Origin: Winogradskyella luteola
GTDB lineage: Bacteria > Bacteroidota > Bacteroidia > Flavobacteriales > Flavobacteriaceae
Assembly: GCF_019203985.1 (NCBI RefSeq)
Contig: NZ_JAGSPD010000001.1
Span: 124,001-188,000, forward strand
Reading direction: 5' to 3'
Length of the DNA stretch: 64,000 nucleotides
Part shown: piece after piece, positions 36,023 to 44,179 of the stretch
Numbering within the stretch: the first letter of the stretch is position 1
Layout: each line of letters opens with the position of its first letter
The notes under the pieces: model-generated
What the model was told of the DNA's origin: nothing
Database searches by the model: none
The model's input: the letters and a program-made list of their open reading frames with translations, nothing else
Translations under genes and position numbers: made by a program

Positions 36023-36381
36023 ATTTAGATTTAAGGGACATTGATCGTATTATAGAAATGGCATGGGAGGACAGAACACCGTTTGAAGCAATTACATTCC
36101 AATTCGGTTTAAAAGAGCAAGAGGTCATTGATTTAATGAGGAGAGAAATGAAGCTAAGCAGCTTTAGAATGTGGAGAGAACGTGTGCAAGGAAGAGCCAC
36201 AAAACACAAGAAACTAAGGTGCAATCAAACGCGCTATTTAGAAGAAACAAATCTTGATTTTGTAGAAAATATTGGCATAAATAAATCTCGACTATCGAGT
36301 AAAAAAAGAACGTTTGACAAAGGCAGATTTAAGTGTTCGCGTCAAAGAACAATAGCAAACAACTCTATTTCAAAACGTTAA
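36019..36381 (+). CDS. DUF2805 family protein (TIGR03643-like) with internal insertion
   Basis: A 120-residue basic protein. Residues 1-70 match DUF2805: MAWEDRTPFEAITFQFGL, then LMRREMKLSSFRMWRERVQGRATKHKKLR, a helix-turn-helix-like pattern. The C terminus RFKCSRQRTIANNSISKR is also family-like. From memory, members are about 80-90 residues, so the ~35 residues between (NQTRYLEE to TFDKG) look inserted. Its role is unknown, but it often occurs near photolyase or carotenoid genes. Confidence 0.78.
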   Translation: MNLDLRDIDRIIEMAWEDRTPFEAITFQFGLKEQEVIDLMRREMKLSSFRMWRERVQGRATKHKKLRCNQTRYLEETNLDFVENIGINKSRLSSKKRTFDKGRFKCSRQRTIANNSISKR

Positions 36382-36436
36382 CACGTGCTTTGATTTAAGC
36401 TTGGAGTACTTAAAGACAGCACATTAAAAAGATTCA

Positions 36437-37129
36437 ATGAGCACAAAAACAATTTCCAAACAAAATGGGCATCCGCTTAACGGTTTTACTGTTGAAGATA
36501 TAGGAGACGACCATCTATTTACAAGTCTAGATACACCTATGAAGCCCAATGCTTTTGATATGTCTAATGACGAAAAAAAGCAACGAATTTCAATACTGTT
36601 TTCCGAAATAATGGATGTTTTGGGCTTAGACCTTACTGACGACTCGTTAAAAGGAACACCAGATCGTGTTGCAAAAATGTATGTTGAAGAAATATTTTCA
36701 GGATTAGACCCAGATAACAAACCAAAGGTTGCACTTTTTGACAACAAGTACCAGTACAACCAAATGCTGGTAGAAAAGAATATTACATTTTATTCTAATT
36801 GCGAGCATCATTTTGTTCCAATTATTGGTAAAGCTCACATTACTTACAAATCATCAGGTAAAGTTATTGGGCTTTCTAAGTTAAACCGTATTGTACAATA
36901 TTATGCAAAGCGCCCACAAGTACAAGAACGCTTAACAAACCAAATCGCAAACGAACTCAAAACAGTTTTAGAAACTGAAGATGTTGCAGTTATTATTGAC
37001 GCAAAGCATTTATGCGTCTCTTCTAGAGGTGTAAAAGATGATACCTCAGCAACGGTAACAACATATTATGGAGGTGAGTTTAACACTTCAGAAAAAATCG
37101 CAGAATTACAAAACTATATAAATAATTAA
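36437..37129 (+). CDS. folE: GTP cyclohydrolase I
   Basis: A 230-residue protein forming 7,8-dihydroneopterin triphosphate from GTP, the entry to folate/pterin synthesis. Zinc ligands C122 and H125 (NCEHHFVP) and C193 (HLCVSSRG) are intact, as is the GLSKLNRIV segment. An N-terminal ~45-residue extension precedes the core. Its location inside a photolyase cluster suggests it supports folate antenna (methenyltetrahydrofolate) supply for photolyases/cry-DASH; that link is inference. Confidence 0.96.
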   Translation: MSTKTISKQNGHPLNGFTVEDIGDDHLFTSLDTPMKPNAFDMSNDEKKQRISILFSEIMDVLGLDLTDDSLKGTPDRVAKMYVEEIFSGLDPDNKPKVALFDNKYQYNQMLVEKNITFYSNCEHHFVPIIGKAHITYKSSGKVIGLSKLNRIVQYYAKRPQVQERLTNQIANELKTVLETEDVAVIIDAKHLCVSSRGVKDDTSATVTTYYGGEFNTSEKIAELQNYINN

Positions 37130-37132
37130 GCT

Positions 37133-37360
37133 ATGGATATATTACAAAGAGCAGATGAATTCGAAAACAGAAAGTTCTCATTCAAAACAACAAGTGACAG
37201 AATCTTAGCCGCAAGAGAAGCTAAGGAAATTATCCTTGGAGTAAATGAAATTTACAAGAAAAAGAAAGATGCCAAATTAATGGACTTAATGAAACGTTTA
37301 ACCGTTATCAAACAAAAAATTGAAAAACGATTAAAAGGCCGTCCATTAACTGCAGCGTAA
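37133..37360 (+). CDS. Small basic helical protein, unknown function
   Basis: A 75-residue, mostly helical, lysine-rich protein (TTSDRILAAREAKEIILGVNEIYKKKKDAKLMDLMKRL). It begins three bases after the folE stop and ends seven bases before an SDR gene, so it belongs to the same transcript. No cysteine, signal peptide or membrane segment. I do not recognise the family. Confidence 0.7.
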   Translation: MDILQRADEFENRKFSFKTTSDRILAAREAKEIILGVNEIYKKKKDAKLMDLMKRLTVIKQKIEKRLKGRPLTAA

Positions 37361-37367
37361 ATAGAAT

Positions 37368-38051
37368 ATGAACACTATTATAGTAGTCGGAGGAAGCAAA
37401 GGTATAGGCAATGCAATCGTCTCATCTTTGCTTCCCTCGCAAAAGGTTATAAACATCAGCAGAACATCTCCCGAACAATCTCACGAAAATTTAACACATT
37501 ATAATTGCAATGTGTTGAACGATGAATTGCCAGAGATTGAATCTGCAGACGGCTTGGTATATTGTCCCGGCAGCATCAATCTTAAACCTATAAACAGACT
37601 GAGTATTGATAATTTTAAAAGTGATTTTGAAATCAATGTGCTTGGGGCTGTAAAATCAGTACAGAAGTATCTTCCTATTTTAAAGAACGGCAACAAACCA
37701 GCCATACTTCTATTTAGTACTGTGGCAGCAAAATTAGGAATGCCGTTTCATGCTAGTGTTGCTGCATCAAAATCTGCCGTAGAAGGTCTAACAAAATCTC
37801 TGGGTGCTGAATTAGCACCAACCATTAGAGTTAATGCCATTGCACCAACCGTAACAAATACTGATTTAGCATCTAAGCTACTGCGCAATGAACGCATGAT
37901 AGAAAACATGAATGAACGCCATCCATTAAAAAAATACTTGCAGCCAGAAGAAGTTGCTGATATGGCAACATTTTTATTGTCTAAAAAAGCAGCATCTTTA
38001 TCAGGACAAATCTTTGAAATGGACTGTGGGATTGTAAGTTTCAAAATATAG
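37368..38051 (+). CDS. Short-chain dehydrogenase-like protein lacking the catalytic Tyr
   Basis: A 227-residue classical-SDR fold with the cofactor motif VVGGSKGIGNAI (residues 6-17), an N90 in FEINVLG, and the C-terminal PEEVADMATFLLS and SGQIFEMDCG stretches. At the active site the YxxxK motif reads V131-A-A-S-K135, so the catalytic tyrosine is missing. NAD(P) binding looks intact, while standard oxidoreductase chemistry is doubtful. It is placed between the small basic protein and glutathione peroxidase genes, with 3-7 base gaps. Confidence 0.85.
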   Translation: MNTIIVVGGSKGIGNAIVSSLLPSQKVINISRTSPEQSHENLTHYNCNVLNDELPEIESADGLVYCPGSINLKPINRLSIDNFKSDFEINVLGAVKSVQKYLPILKNGNKPAILLFSTVAAKLGMPFHASVAASKSAVEGLTKSLGAELAPTIRVNAIAPTVTNTDLASKLLRNERMIENMNERHPLKKYLQPEEVADMATFLLSKKAASLSGQIFEMDCGIVSFKI

Positions 38052-38054
38052 ACC

Positions 38055-38594
38055 ATGAATCCATTAAAAGCATTTGTTAGTACTTTAACAACGACAGATA
38101 AGAATGTTGTTCAAAAAGCATCTGAGTCTATTTACGATATAAAAATCAATAGTCTTCAGGGAAAACCAATCGACCTATCAGAATTTAAGGGTAAGTACAT
38201 CTTATTTGTCAACGTTGCGTCAAAATGTGGATTTACTCCACAATACAAAGATTTACAGAAACTCCATGAAACTTATAAAGATAAATTAGTTGTAATTGGT
38301 GTACCCTGCAACCAATTTGGAAAGCAAGAACCTGGCAACTCTAATGAAATTACGGAATTCTGTGAAGTTAATTATGGCGTATCCTTTTTAATTACTGAAA
38401 AAATTGATGTTAAGGGTTCTAATCAACATGCTATATATCGATGGTTAACGACCAAAGCTATTAATGGGAAACAGAATTCTACAGTAAAATGGAATTTTCA
38501 AAAGTATTTAGTAGATAAAGATGGAGAATTTTTAGACGTCTTCTACTCTATTACCAAACCTATGAATTCAAGGATTACAAAACATTTAAAATAA
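38055..38594 (+). CDS. Glutathione peroxidase-family thiol peroxidase
   Basis: A 179-residue peroxidase with NVASKCGFTPQY (peroxidatic Cys58), a second Cys85 in VIGVPCNQFG, a third at Cys103 (EFCEVN), and the KWNFQKYLVD tryptophan motif. The active residue is Cys rather than selenocysteine. It reduces peroxides, probably with thioredoxin. A ~30-residue N-terminal extension precedes the family core but has no signal peptide. It fits a light/oxidative-stress cluster. Confidence 0.92.
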   Translation: MNPLKAFVSTLTTTDKNVVQKASESIYDIKINSLQGKPIDLSEFKGKYILFVNVASKCGFTPQYKDLQKLHETYKDKLVVIGVPCNQFGKQEPGNSNEITEFCEVNYGVSFLITEKIDVKGSNQHAIYRWLTTKAINGKQNSTVKWNFQKYLVDKDGEFLDVFYSITKPMNSRITKHLK

Positions 38595-38599
38595 AGACC

Positions 38600-38767
38600 A
38601 TGTTCGGATTATTTAAAAAAACCTCAGAACTAGACAAGCTTCAAAAACAATACGAAAAACTCATGGCAGATTGGCACAAATTGTCTACTACAAACCGAGC
38701 AGAAAGTGACAAAAAATATGCCGAAGCACAGAAAATTCTAGAACGTATAGAAGCTATTAAAGCATAG
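38600..38767 (+). CDS. Lacal_2735-type small protein
   Basis: A 55-residue highly charged helical protein beginning MFGLFKKTSELDKLQKQYEK, six bases after the peroxidase stop. It would form a short coiled coil. It matches my memory of the small flavobacterial Lacal_2735 family, which has no known role. It ends eight bases before the tspO-like start. Confidence 0.72.
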   Translation: MFGLFKKTSELDKLQKQYEKLMADWHKLSTTNRAESDKKYAEAQKILERIEAIKA

Positions 38768-38774
38768 ATCTGTT

Positions 38775-39245
38775 TTGAAAAAAGGGTATTATTTCATTAT
38801 TTTTTTAATCATCAATTTTGGTGGCCTAGCTATTGGCAATTGGTTTATGGGAGATGCCGTTACCGGTGAATGGTATAACAATCTCAATAAAGCTCCTTGG
38901 ACACCACCTGGATGGGTATTTGGTTTTGCATGGACAACAATAATGTTATGCTTTTCTTACTATTTAGCTGAGCTATTTATTGAGCGATCAAAAGTAACAC
39001 TTTGGTTTGTCTTTTTATTTGCATGGCTGCTAAATATGAGCTGGAACTGGTTTTTCTTTAACCAAAAAATGGTTAATGTGGGATTAATTGTTTTAATCTT
39101 ATTAACACTGACCATACTTTATTTCTTCATCACCTTTAGACACGACAGATTAAAGTGGGCAAAATACTTATTGCTCCCTTACCTTATTTGGCTTTGCATT
39201 GCCACGTCTTTAAATGCCTATATTCTATTAAATAATTACCTATGA
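38775..39245 (+). CDS. TspO/MBR family membrane protein
   Basis: A 156-residue protein with five transmembrane helices and the TspO signatures APWTPPGWVFGFAWT (about residues 40-54) and NMSWNWFFF near 85. TspO proteins bind porphyrins and degrade or transport tetrapyrroles, often in a light- and oxygen-dependent way. The start appears to be TTG 38775. The next gene overlaps its stop by four bases. It fits the photobiology context of the cluster. Confidence 0.93.
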   Translation: MKKGYYFIIFLIINFGGLAIGNWFMGDAVTGEWYNNLNKAPWTPPGWVFGFAWTTIMLCFSYYLAELFIERSKVTLWFVFLFAWLLNMSWNWFFFNQKMVNVGLIVLILLTLTILYFFITFRHDRLKWAKYLLLPYLIWLCIATSLNAYILLNNYL

Positions 39246-39706
39246 AAATTTACACCCTACATAAAAAACAAAATCTACCAATAAGTATAGATGAAGCTTG
39301 GGAGTTCCTATCCAGTCCAAAAAACCTAAAGACCATAACGCCAGATTATATGGGCTTTAATATTCTTTCAGGTGCAGATAGACCTATGTTTCCAGGTCAA
39401 ATTATTCAATATATTGTAACACCAGTTCTAGGTATAAAAACGAAATGGGTTACAGAAATAACCCATGTTAAGGACAAAAAATATTTTGTTGACGAACAAC
39501 GTTTTGGTCCCTATGCGCTGTGGCACCACAAACATTTCATTAAAGAAATTGAAGGTGGTATAGAAATGGAAGACATTATAGATTATAAAGTTCCTATGGG
39601 AATTCTAGGTCAGATGGTTCATCCATTTTTGGTAAAACCAAAATTGGAAGAAATCTTTAACTATAGGACTAAAAAGTTAGAGGAATTATTCGGAAAGTAT
39701 GAGTGA
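39242..39706 (+). CDS. SRPBCC (START/Bet v1-like) protein
   Basis: A 154-residue single-domain protein of the SRPBCC hydrophobic-ligand fold: LPISIDEAWEFLSSPKNLKTITPDYMGF at the N terminus and a C-terminal helix (HPFLVKPKLEEIFNYRTKKLEELF). The ligand is unknown. It overlaps tspO by four bases and the photolyase gene by eight, so all three are translationally coupled. This kind of protein is a common photolyase-operon partner in Bacteroidota. Confidence 0.85.
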   Translation: MKIYTLHKKQNLPISIDEAWEFLSSPKNLKTITPDYMGFNILSGADRPMFPGQIIQYIVTPVLGIKTKWVTEITHVKDKKYFVDEQRFGPYALWHHKHFIKEIEGGIEMEDIIDYKVPMGILGQMVHPFLVKPKLEEIFNYRTKKLEELFGKYE

Positions 39707-41003
39707 AAAAGTTAACATATTCTGGTTCAGAAGAGACCTAAGACTAGACGACAACAAAGGTTTTTATGAAGCCTTGAAAGGAGACCATACTGTTTTACCA
39801 ATATTTATTTTTGATTCAGAAATTTTAGACAAACTTCCCAAAGATGATGCACGGGTAACTTTTATCCATGAAACACTTCAGACCATGCGACAAACGCTTC
39901 AGGACGAACACGGAAGCAGTATTGCCATGTTCCACGGAAAACCGATTGCTATATACAAACAAATAGTTGAGGATTACGATATAGAAACCGTTTACACTAA
40001 CCATGATTATGAACCTTATGCTAGGGAACGTGATAAAGAAATTAAATCCTTTCTAGAAGCAAATGGCATCACTTTCAAAACCTATAAAGATCAGGTTATT
40101 TTTGAAAAAGATGAAGTCGTCAAGAAAGATGGTGATCCTTACGTTGTATACACACCATACATGCGTACTTGGAAAGAAAAATTCAAGACCATAGATTTAG
40201 AAATTTTTTACACAAACAATTATTTAGACAATTTGGTAGAGCATTCGAGATTACCTAATCTGAATTTGTCCGATATAGGGTTCGAAAAATCTTCACAAGA
40301 GATTGCTCCTTATGAAGTGACACCAACTTTGATTCAGCAATATGAAGCAACTCGAAATTTCCCAGCAAAAGATGCTACATCCCGTTTAGGTCCACATCTA
40401 CGCTTTGGAACCGTTAGCGTTCGTAAAATGATGAAAAAGGCAATTGCAGAAAAAAACGAAATCTTTTGGCAAGAATTAATTTGGCGCGAGTTTTTTATGC
40501 AAATTTTATGGCATTTTCCTCATACCAAAGACAAAGCCTTCAAATCTAAATACGATAGGATTGAATGGAGAAACAACGAAGATGAATTTAAGTTATGGTG
40601 CGAAGGCAAAACGGGTTACCCTTTGGTTGATGCTGGTATGCGAGAATTGAATGAAACTGGTTTTATGCACAACAGAGTCCGAATGCTTGTCGGAAGCTTT
40701 CTTTGTAAACATCTCTTGATTGATTGGCGTTGGGGCGAAGCCTATTTTGCAGAAAAACTGCACGATTATGAAATGGCCAGCAATGTTGGTAACTGGCAAT
40801 GGGTAGCGGGTTCTGGAGTAGATGCCGCTCCATATTTTAGAATCTTTAATCCAACTTCACAAATTCAAAAGTTCGATAAAGAACATGAATACATCAAAAG
40901 ATGGGTTCCCGATTATCAGGAGTTAACCTATCCTCAACCTATGGTAGAACATAAAGCTGCTAGAGAACGCTGTTTAAAAACTTACAAATCAGCATTAAAT
41001 TAA
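39699..41003 (+). CDS. phrB: Deoxyribodipyrimidine photolyase (class I CPD type)
   Basis: A 434-residue photolyase. The N terminus FWFRRDLRLDDNKGFYEAL is an antenna-domain start. The FAD domain has TSRLGPHLRFGTVS, WREFFMQILWHFP, GYPLVDAGMRELNETGFMHNRVRMLVGSFL and NVGNWQWVAGSGVDAAPYFRIFNP. These fit class I CPD photolyases that use light to split cyclobutane pyrimidine dimers. It is the last gene of the light cluster and is followed by a terminator at 41130. Confidence 0.93.
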   Translation: MSEKVNIFWFRRDLRLDDNKGFYEALKGDHTVLPIFIFDSEILDKLPKDDARVTFIHETLQTMRQTLQDEHGSSIAMFHGKPIAIYKQIVEDYDIETVYTNHDYEPYARERDKEIKSFLEANGITFKTYKDQVIFEKDEVVKKDGDPYVVYTPYMRTWKEKFKTIDLEIFYTNNYLDNLVEHSRLPNLNLSDIGFEKSSQEIAPYEVTPTLIQQYEATRNFPAKDATSRLGPHLRFGTVSVRKMMKKAIAEKNEIFWQELIWREFFMQILWHFPHTKDKAFKSKYDRIEWRNNEDEFKLWCEGKTGYPLVDAGMRELNETGFMHNRVRMLVGSFLCKHLLIDWRWGEAYFAEKLHDYEMASNVGNWQWVAGSGVDAAPYFRIFNPTSQIQKFDKEHEYIKRWVPDYQELTYPQPMVEHKAARERCLKTYKSALN

Positions 41004-41129
41004 CATTTAAAATGAAATGATTTTATTTTATTTTATTAACAATATAGACAATAATTAAAAAAATATGACGTTAAGAAATTTAAGACTTGCCAAGTCTTAA
41101 TCGAAATAACCATTTCAATAAACAATTTT

Positions 41130-41161
41130 AAAAGCTCTGATTAGCCTCAGGGCTTTTTCTT
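41130..41161 (+). terminator. Intrinsic terminator at end of light cluster
   Basis: Arms AAAAGCTCTGA (41130-41140) and TCAGGGCTTTT (41147-41157) pair over 11 positions with one G-T wobble, loop of six, then a T run. It lies about 130 bases after the photolyase stop. The rest of the 41004-41289 gap is AT-rich with no gene visible. Confidence 0.75.
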
Positions 41162-41289
41162 TTCTTAACTATTATTTAAACCCTAAACAAATCAGGTCAG
41201 TTTTTTAATATCAATTTCTAACATTCTTTTAAGATAATGTCACGACGCTTTTAGTTAAATTTAATCCACTAATTAAAAATCAAAACAAT

Positions 41290-41652
41290 ATGAGTACTTG
41301 GGATGTTGCTAAAAAATGGCATCAAATGTGCGCCGAAGGTAAAAACCTAGAGTGCGTTAACGAGCTATACGCAGAAAATGTAACCAGTAGAGAGATGCCC
41401 GGAATGCCTGGGGAAGTCACTACTGGAAGACAAGACGTTTGGAACAAAAACAAAAAATGGCTAGACAATGTTGCAGAATGGCACGGCGGAGACATTAGCG
41501 AACCCGTTGTCGCAGGAAACCATTTTACAACTAAAATGACTTTCGATGTTACTTTTAAAGACAGAGGTAGACAACAAATGGAAGAAGTTGCCGTATTTGG
41601 TGTCGACGATGGGAAAATTGTTAGCGAACAATTCTTCTATTTAATGGAATAG
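41290..41652 (+). CDS. NTF2-like/SnoaL-like protein
   Basis: A 120-residue single-domain protein with the NTF2-like cone fold pattern: AKKWHQMCAEGKNLECVNELYAENVTSREMPG at the N terminus and a strand-rich rest (TTKMTFDVTFKDRGRQQMEEVAVFGVDDGKIVSEQFFY). Such proteins can be enzymes, polyketide-like cyclases or simple ligand binders, and the function cannot be inferred. It stands alone, with its own upstream region and a hairpin after it. Confidence 0.82.
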   Translation: MSTWDVAKKWHQMCAEGKNLECVNELYAENVTSREMPGMPGEVTTGRQDVWNKNKKWLDNVAEWHGGDISEPVVAGNHFTTKMTFDVTFKDRGRQQMEEVAVFGVDDGKIVSEQFFYLME

Positions 41653-41671
41653 ATTTAGTGTTTAAATGTAA

Positions 41672-41724
41672 AGTAAAAAGTGTAAAGCAATGTCTTATAA
41701 CGATCTTACTTTACACTTTTTACT
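41672..41724. terminator. Long hairpin between convergent genes
   Basis: Perfect 16-base inverted repeat AGTAAAAAGTGTAAAG (41672-41687) and its complement (41709-41724), 21-base loop, between the NTF2-like gene and the oppositely oriented murA. Probably a bidirectional transcription terminator. Confidence 0.6.
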
Positions 41725-41748
41725 ATGTACTTTACTTAATACTGAAAA

Positions 41749-43065
41749 CTAATTTCCTTCCAAACGCTCAATCTTAGCGCCGATAGCTCTTAAGCGTTCG
41801 TCTATATTTTCATAGCCTCTATCAATTTGTTCAATATTATGAATGGTTGATGTCCCTTTAGCAGATAAGGCGGCAATTAACAAAGACACACCTGCCCTAA
41901 TATCTGGTGATGTCATTGTAGTAGCTTTTAAGGTCGACTTAAAATCGTGGCCTATAACCGTGGCTCTATGTGGATCACAGAGTATGATTTTCGCTCCCAT
42001 ATCAATAAGTTTATCAACAAAGAACAAACGACTTTCAAACATTTTTTGATGGACTACAGCACTTCCCCTAGCCTGAGTTAAAACCGTTAGGATGATACTT
42101 AATAAATCTGGAGTAAAACCTGGCCAAGGTGCGTCAGCAATGGTTAATATAGAACCATCTATATAACTTTGTACTTCATAGCCATTAATATGCGCAGGAA
42201 TATGTATATCGTCTCCTTGGCGTTCTATATTGATTCCAATTTTCCTAAATACGCTAGGTATCACACCCAAATCATCCCAGCTTACGTTAGTAATGGTCAA
42301 TTCACTTTTTGTCATAGCAGCTAGACCAATCCAACTACCAATCTCAATCATATCTGGCAGCATTCTATGCTCAGTTCCACCAAGCTCATCCACCCCTTCA
42401 ATAGTCAATAAATTAGAACCGACACCAGATATCTTTGCGCCCATTCGGTTTAGCATTTTACATAATTGTTGCAAGTAAGGTTCACATGCCGCATTATATA
42501 TTGTAGTTGTGCCTTCCGCTAATACTGCGGCCATAACGATGTTAGCAGTTCCTGTTACGGAAGCTTCATCTAAAAGCATGTAAGTTCCTTTTAATTTATT
42601 GGCCTCCACTCCATAAAACAAATCATCTCTATTGTAACGGAATTTAGCACCAAGATTAATAAAACCTTCAAAATGGGTATCTAAGCGACGACGGCCAATC
42701 TTATCGCCACCAGGCTTTGGAATGTAACCCTTGCCAAAACGCCCCAGTAAAGGCCCAACAATCATAATAGAACCTCTTAAACCTTTTCCATCTTCCTTAA
42801 ATTCAGCCGATTCTAAATATTTTAGGTTAACCTCGTCTGCTTTAAACGTGTAAGAACCTTTACCTAATTTATTGATTTTTACCCCAAGCTTTTTTAGTAA
42901 AGCTATAAGTTTATTAACATCAATAATGTCTGGTATGTTGTCTATTTTTATTTCCTCGGCAGATAAAAGTACTGCGCATAAAATTTGTAAAGCTTCGTTT
43001 TTTGCTCCTTGAGGCTGAATTTTTCCTTTGAGCTTATGACCTCCTTCTATTTTAAATGTTCCCAT
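41749..43065 (-). CDS. murA: UDP-N-acetylglucosamine 1-carboxyvinyltransferase
   Basis: A 438-residue enzyme transferring enolpyruvyl from PEP to UDP-GlcNAc, the first committed peptidoglycan step. The N-terminal GGHKLKGKIQPQGAKNEAL stretch and two-domain EPSP-synthase-like fold are clear. The active-site loop reads KPGGDKIGRRRLDTH, so the usual catalytic/fosfomycin-target Cys is Asp (D121). Enzymes with Asp remain active and are fosfomycin-insensitive in other bacteria. It lies directly downstream of a DUF4290 gene (5-base gap). Confidence 0.96.
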   Translation of the reverse strand: MGTFKIEGGHKLKGKIQPQGAKNEALQILCAVLLSAEEIKIDNIPDIIDVNKLIALLKKLGVKINKLGKGSYTFKADEVNLKYLESAEFKEDGKGLRGSIMIVGPLLGRFGKGYIPKPGGDKIGRRRLDTHFEGFINLGAKFRYNRDDLFYGVEANKLKGTYMLLDEASVTGTANIVMAAVLAEGTTTIYNAACEPYLQQLCKMLNRMGAKISGVGSNLLTIEGVDELGGTEHRMLPDMIEIGSWIGLAAMTKSELTITNVSWDDLGVIPSVFRKIGINIERQGDDIHIPAHINGYEVQSYIDGSILTIADAPWPGFTPDLLSIILTVLTQARGSAVVHQKMFESRLFFVDKLIDMGAKIILCDPHRATVIGHDFKSTLKATTMTSPDIRAGVSLLIAALSAKGTSTIHNIEQIDRGYENIDERLRAIGAKIERLEGN

Positions 43066-43070
43066 ACGTT

Positions 43071-43715
43071 TTAGTAACGTTTTCTGTTATTGGAATATTT
43101 CTTCTTAGGCTTTTTTGAATGATTCTTATTACTGTACTTAGATTTAGAGCGCATTAGACTAGAAGAATCGCTTAAATCCTCGTCACTATCCTTAAGATTC
43201 AATTTTCCTCCAGAAAGCTCATAAAGATGATCAAAAATCACTGCATCTTCGACAGTATCTTTATTCCAATTCAGGAAACACTTTTTCATATGGTTGGCAA
43301 TGGTATAAACCAAAGCTTCCTTCAGTTCACTATCTTCCCAACTTACGGCCACATCAATCATCGTTTTAATATTGTTACCATAAAAACGGTATTTAGGATG
43401 ATTTTGTGGATATTTTAAAGGTTCTGGTCTAGACTTTAATTCTTCTTCTGAGGGTTTCTCAAAAGGTGAATCTGCATCCAATTCAAAGTCGGACATTATA
43501 AAAAGTTGATCCCATAACTTATGCTGAAAGTCAGGCACATCGCGTAAATGTGGCTGTAGATTCCCCATAACCGAAATTATGGCCTTAGCAACTTTATTAC
43601 GTTCTTCTTTGGTTTCGCGGGTTTTTGCATAATTAATCATCTTTTGAAGATGGCGTCCATACTCCGGTATAATTAAATGCTCGCGTTCTGTGTTGTATTC
43701 TAAATCGTCAATCAA
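43071..43715 (-). CDS. DUF4290 domain protein
   Basis: A 214-residue protein beginning IDDLEYNTEREHLIIPEYGRHLQKMI, the DUF4290 signature, followed by helices and a very basic, low-complexity tail of about 35 residues (SKSKYSNKNHSKKPKKKYSNNRKRY). I chose TTG 43715 because sequence further upstream is the terminator of the preceding gene and family members start at this point. It may bind nucleic acid through the tail, which is inference. It is followed at once by murA. Confidence 0.8.
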   Translation of the reverse strand: MIDDLEYNTEREHLIIPEYGRHLQKMINYAKTRETKEERNKVAKAIISVMGNLQPHLRDVPDFQHKLWDQLFIMSDFELDADSPFEKPSEEELKSRPEPLKYPQNHPKYRFYGNNIKTMIDVAVSWEDSELKEALVYTIANHMKKCFLNWNKDTVEDAVIFDHLYELSGGKLNLKDSDEDLSDSSSLMRSKSKYSNKNHSKKPKKKYSNNRKRY

Positions 43716-43741
43716 AATTAAAATTTGTGTAGTAAATAATA

Positions 43742-43768
43742 TAAAAAAACCTGAAGTCTCTAGGTTTT
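43742..43768 (-). terminator. Intrinsic terminator after the DUF493 gene
   Basis: On the minus strand AAAACCT - 9 nt - AGGTTTT followed by a T run (43743-43749 read in reverse). It lies between the DUF493 and DUF4290 genes and argues against a DUF4290 start upstream of it. Confidence 0.65.
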
Positions 43769-43807
43769 GCTGCAAAGTACAAAAATTTAAGCAGCCAAAA
43801 AGAAATT

Positions 43808-44101
43808 TTATAAGGAAATTACTCCTTCCACATTTTCTGCCACTTCTTTATACTTAGCTATAACTGCATCAGGGTTTTTCATTCTAACATTTATGGACAC
43901 GCTCGTATATTTACCATTTTTAGATGTATTGGTATTAATTACAGCCCCCAAATCATTAAAAAGGTTTTCTATGTCCTGGATTCCCGATCCTTTAGAAACC
44001 ACAATAAACTTATATAAATACTCAGACGGCCAGAGCGTGGTATCGTATAATTGTGATTTAAGTTTCTCGTAAAATTCGTCGCTTTTCTTAGAACTATCCA
44101 T
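43808..44101 (-). CDS. DUF493 family protein
   Basis: A 97-residue ferredoxin-like-fold protein (FYEKLKSQLYDTTLWPSEYLYKFIVV, then SKNGKYTSVSINVRMKNPDAVIAKYKEVAENVEGVISL), matching DUF493/YbeD-like small proteins that may sense ligands as ACT-like domains. ATG 44101 (MDSSKKSDEF) is preferred over a TTG seven codons upstream. Function unknown. Confidence 0.85.
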   Translation of the reverse strand: MDSSKKSDEFYEKLKSQLYDTTLWPSEYLYKFIVVSKGSGIQDIENLFNDLGAVINTNTSKNGKYTSVSINVRMKNPDAVIAKYKEVAENVEGVISL

Positions 44102-44179
44102 GTCAAAAATTTTCAGATGCAAAGATACATTTAACTTTACATTTTTTATATTTAATTTTACTGCAAAAATATTGCCAAT

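Noticed and set aside
43716..43775. Longer DUF4290 protein from an upstream TTG
   Set aside because: It would run through an intrinsic terminator of the previous gene, and the family begins at the IDDLEYNTE segment.
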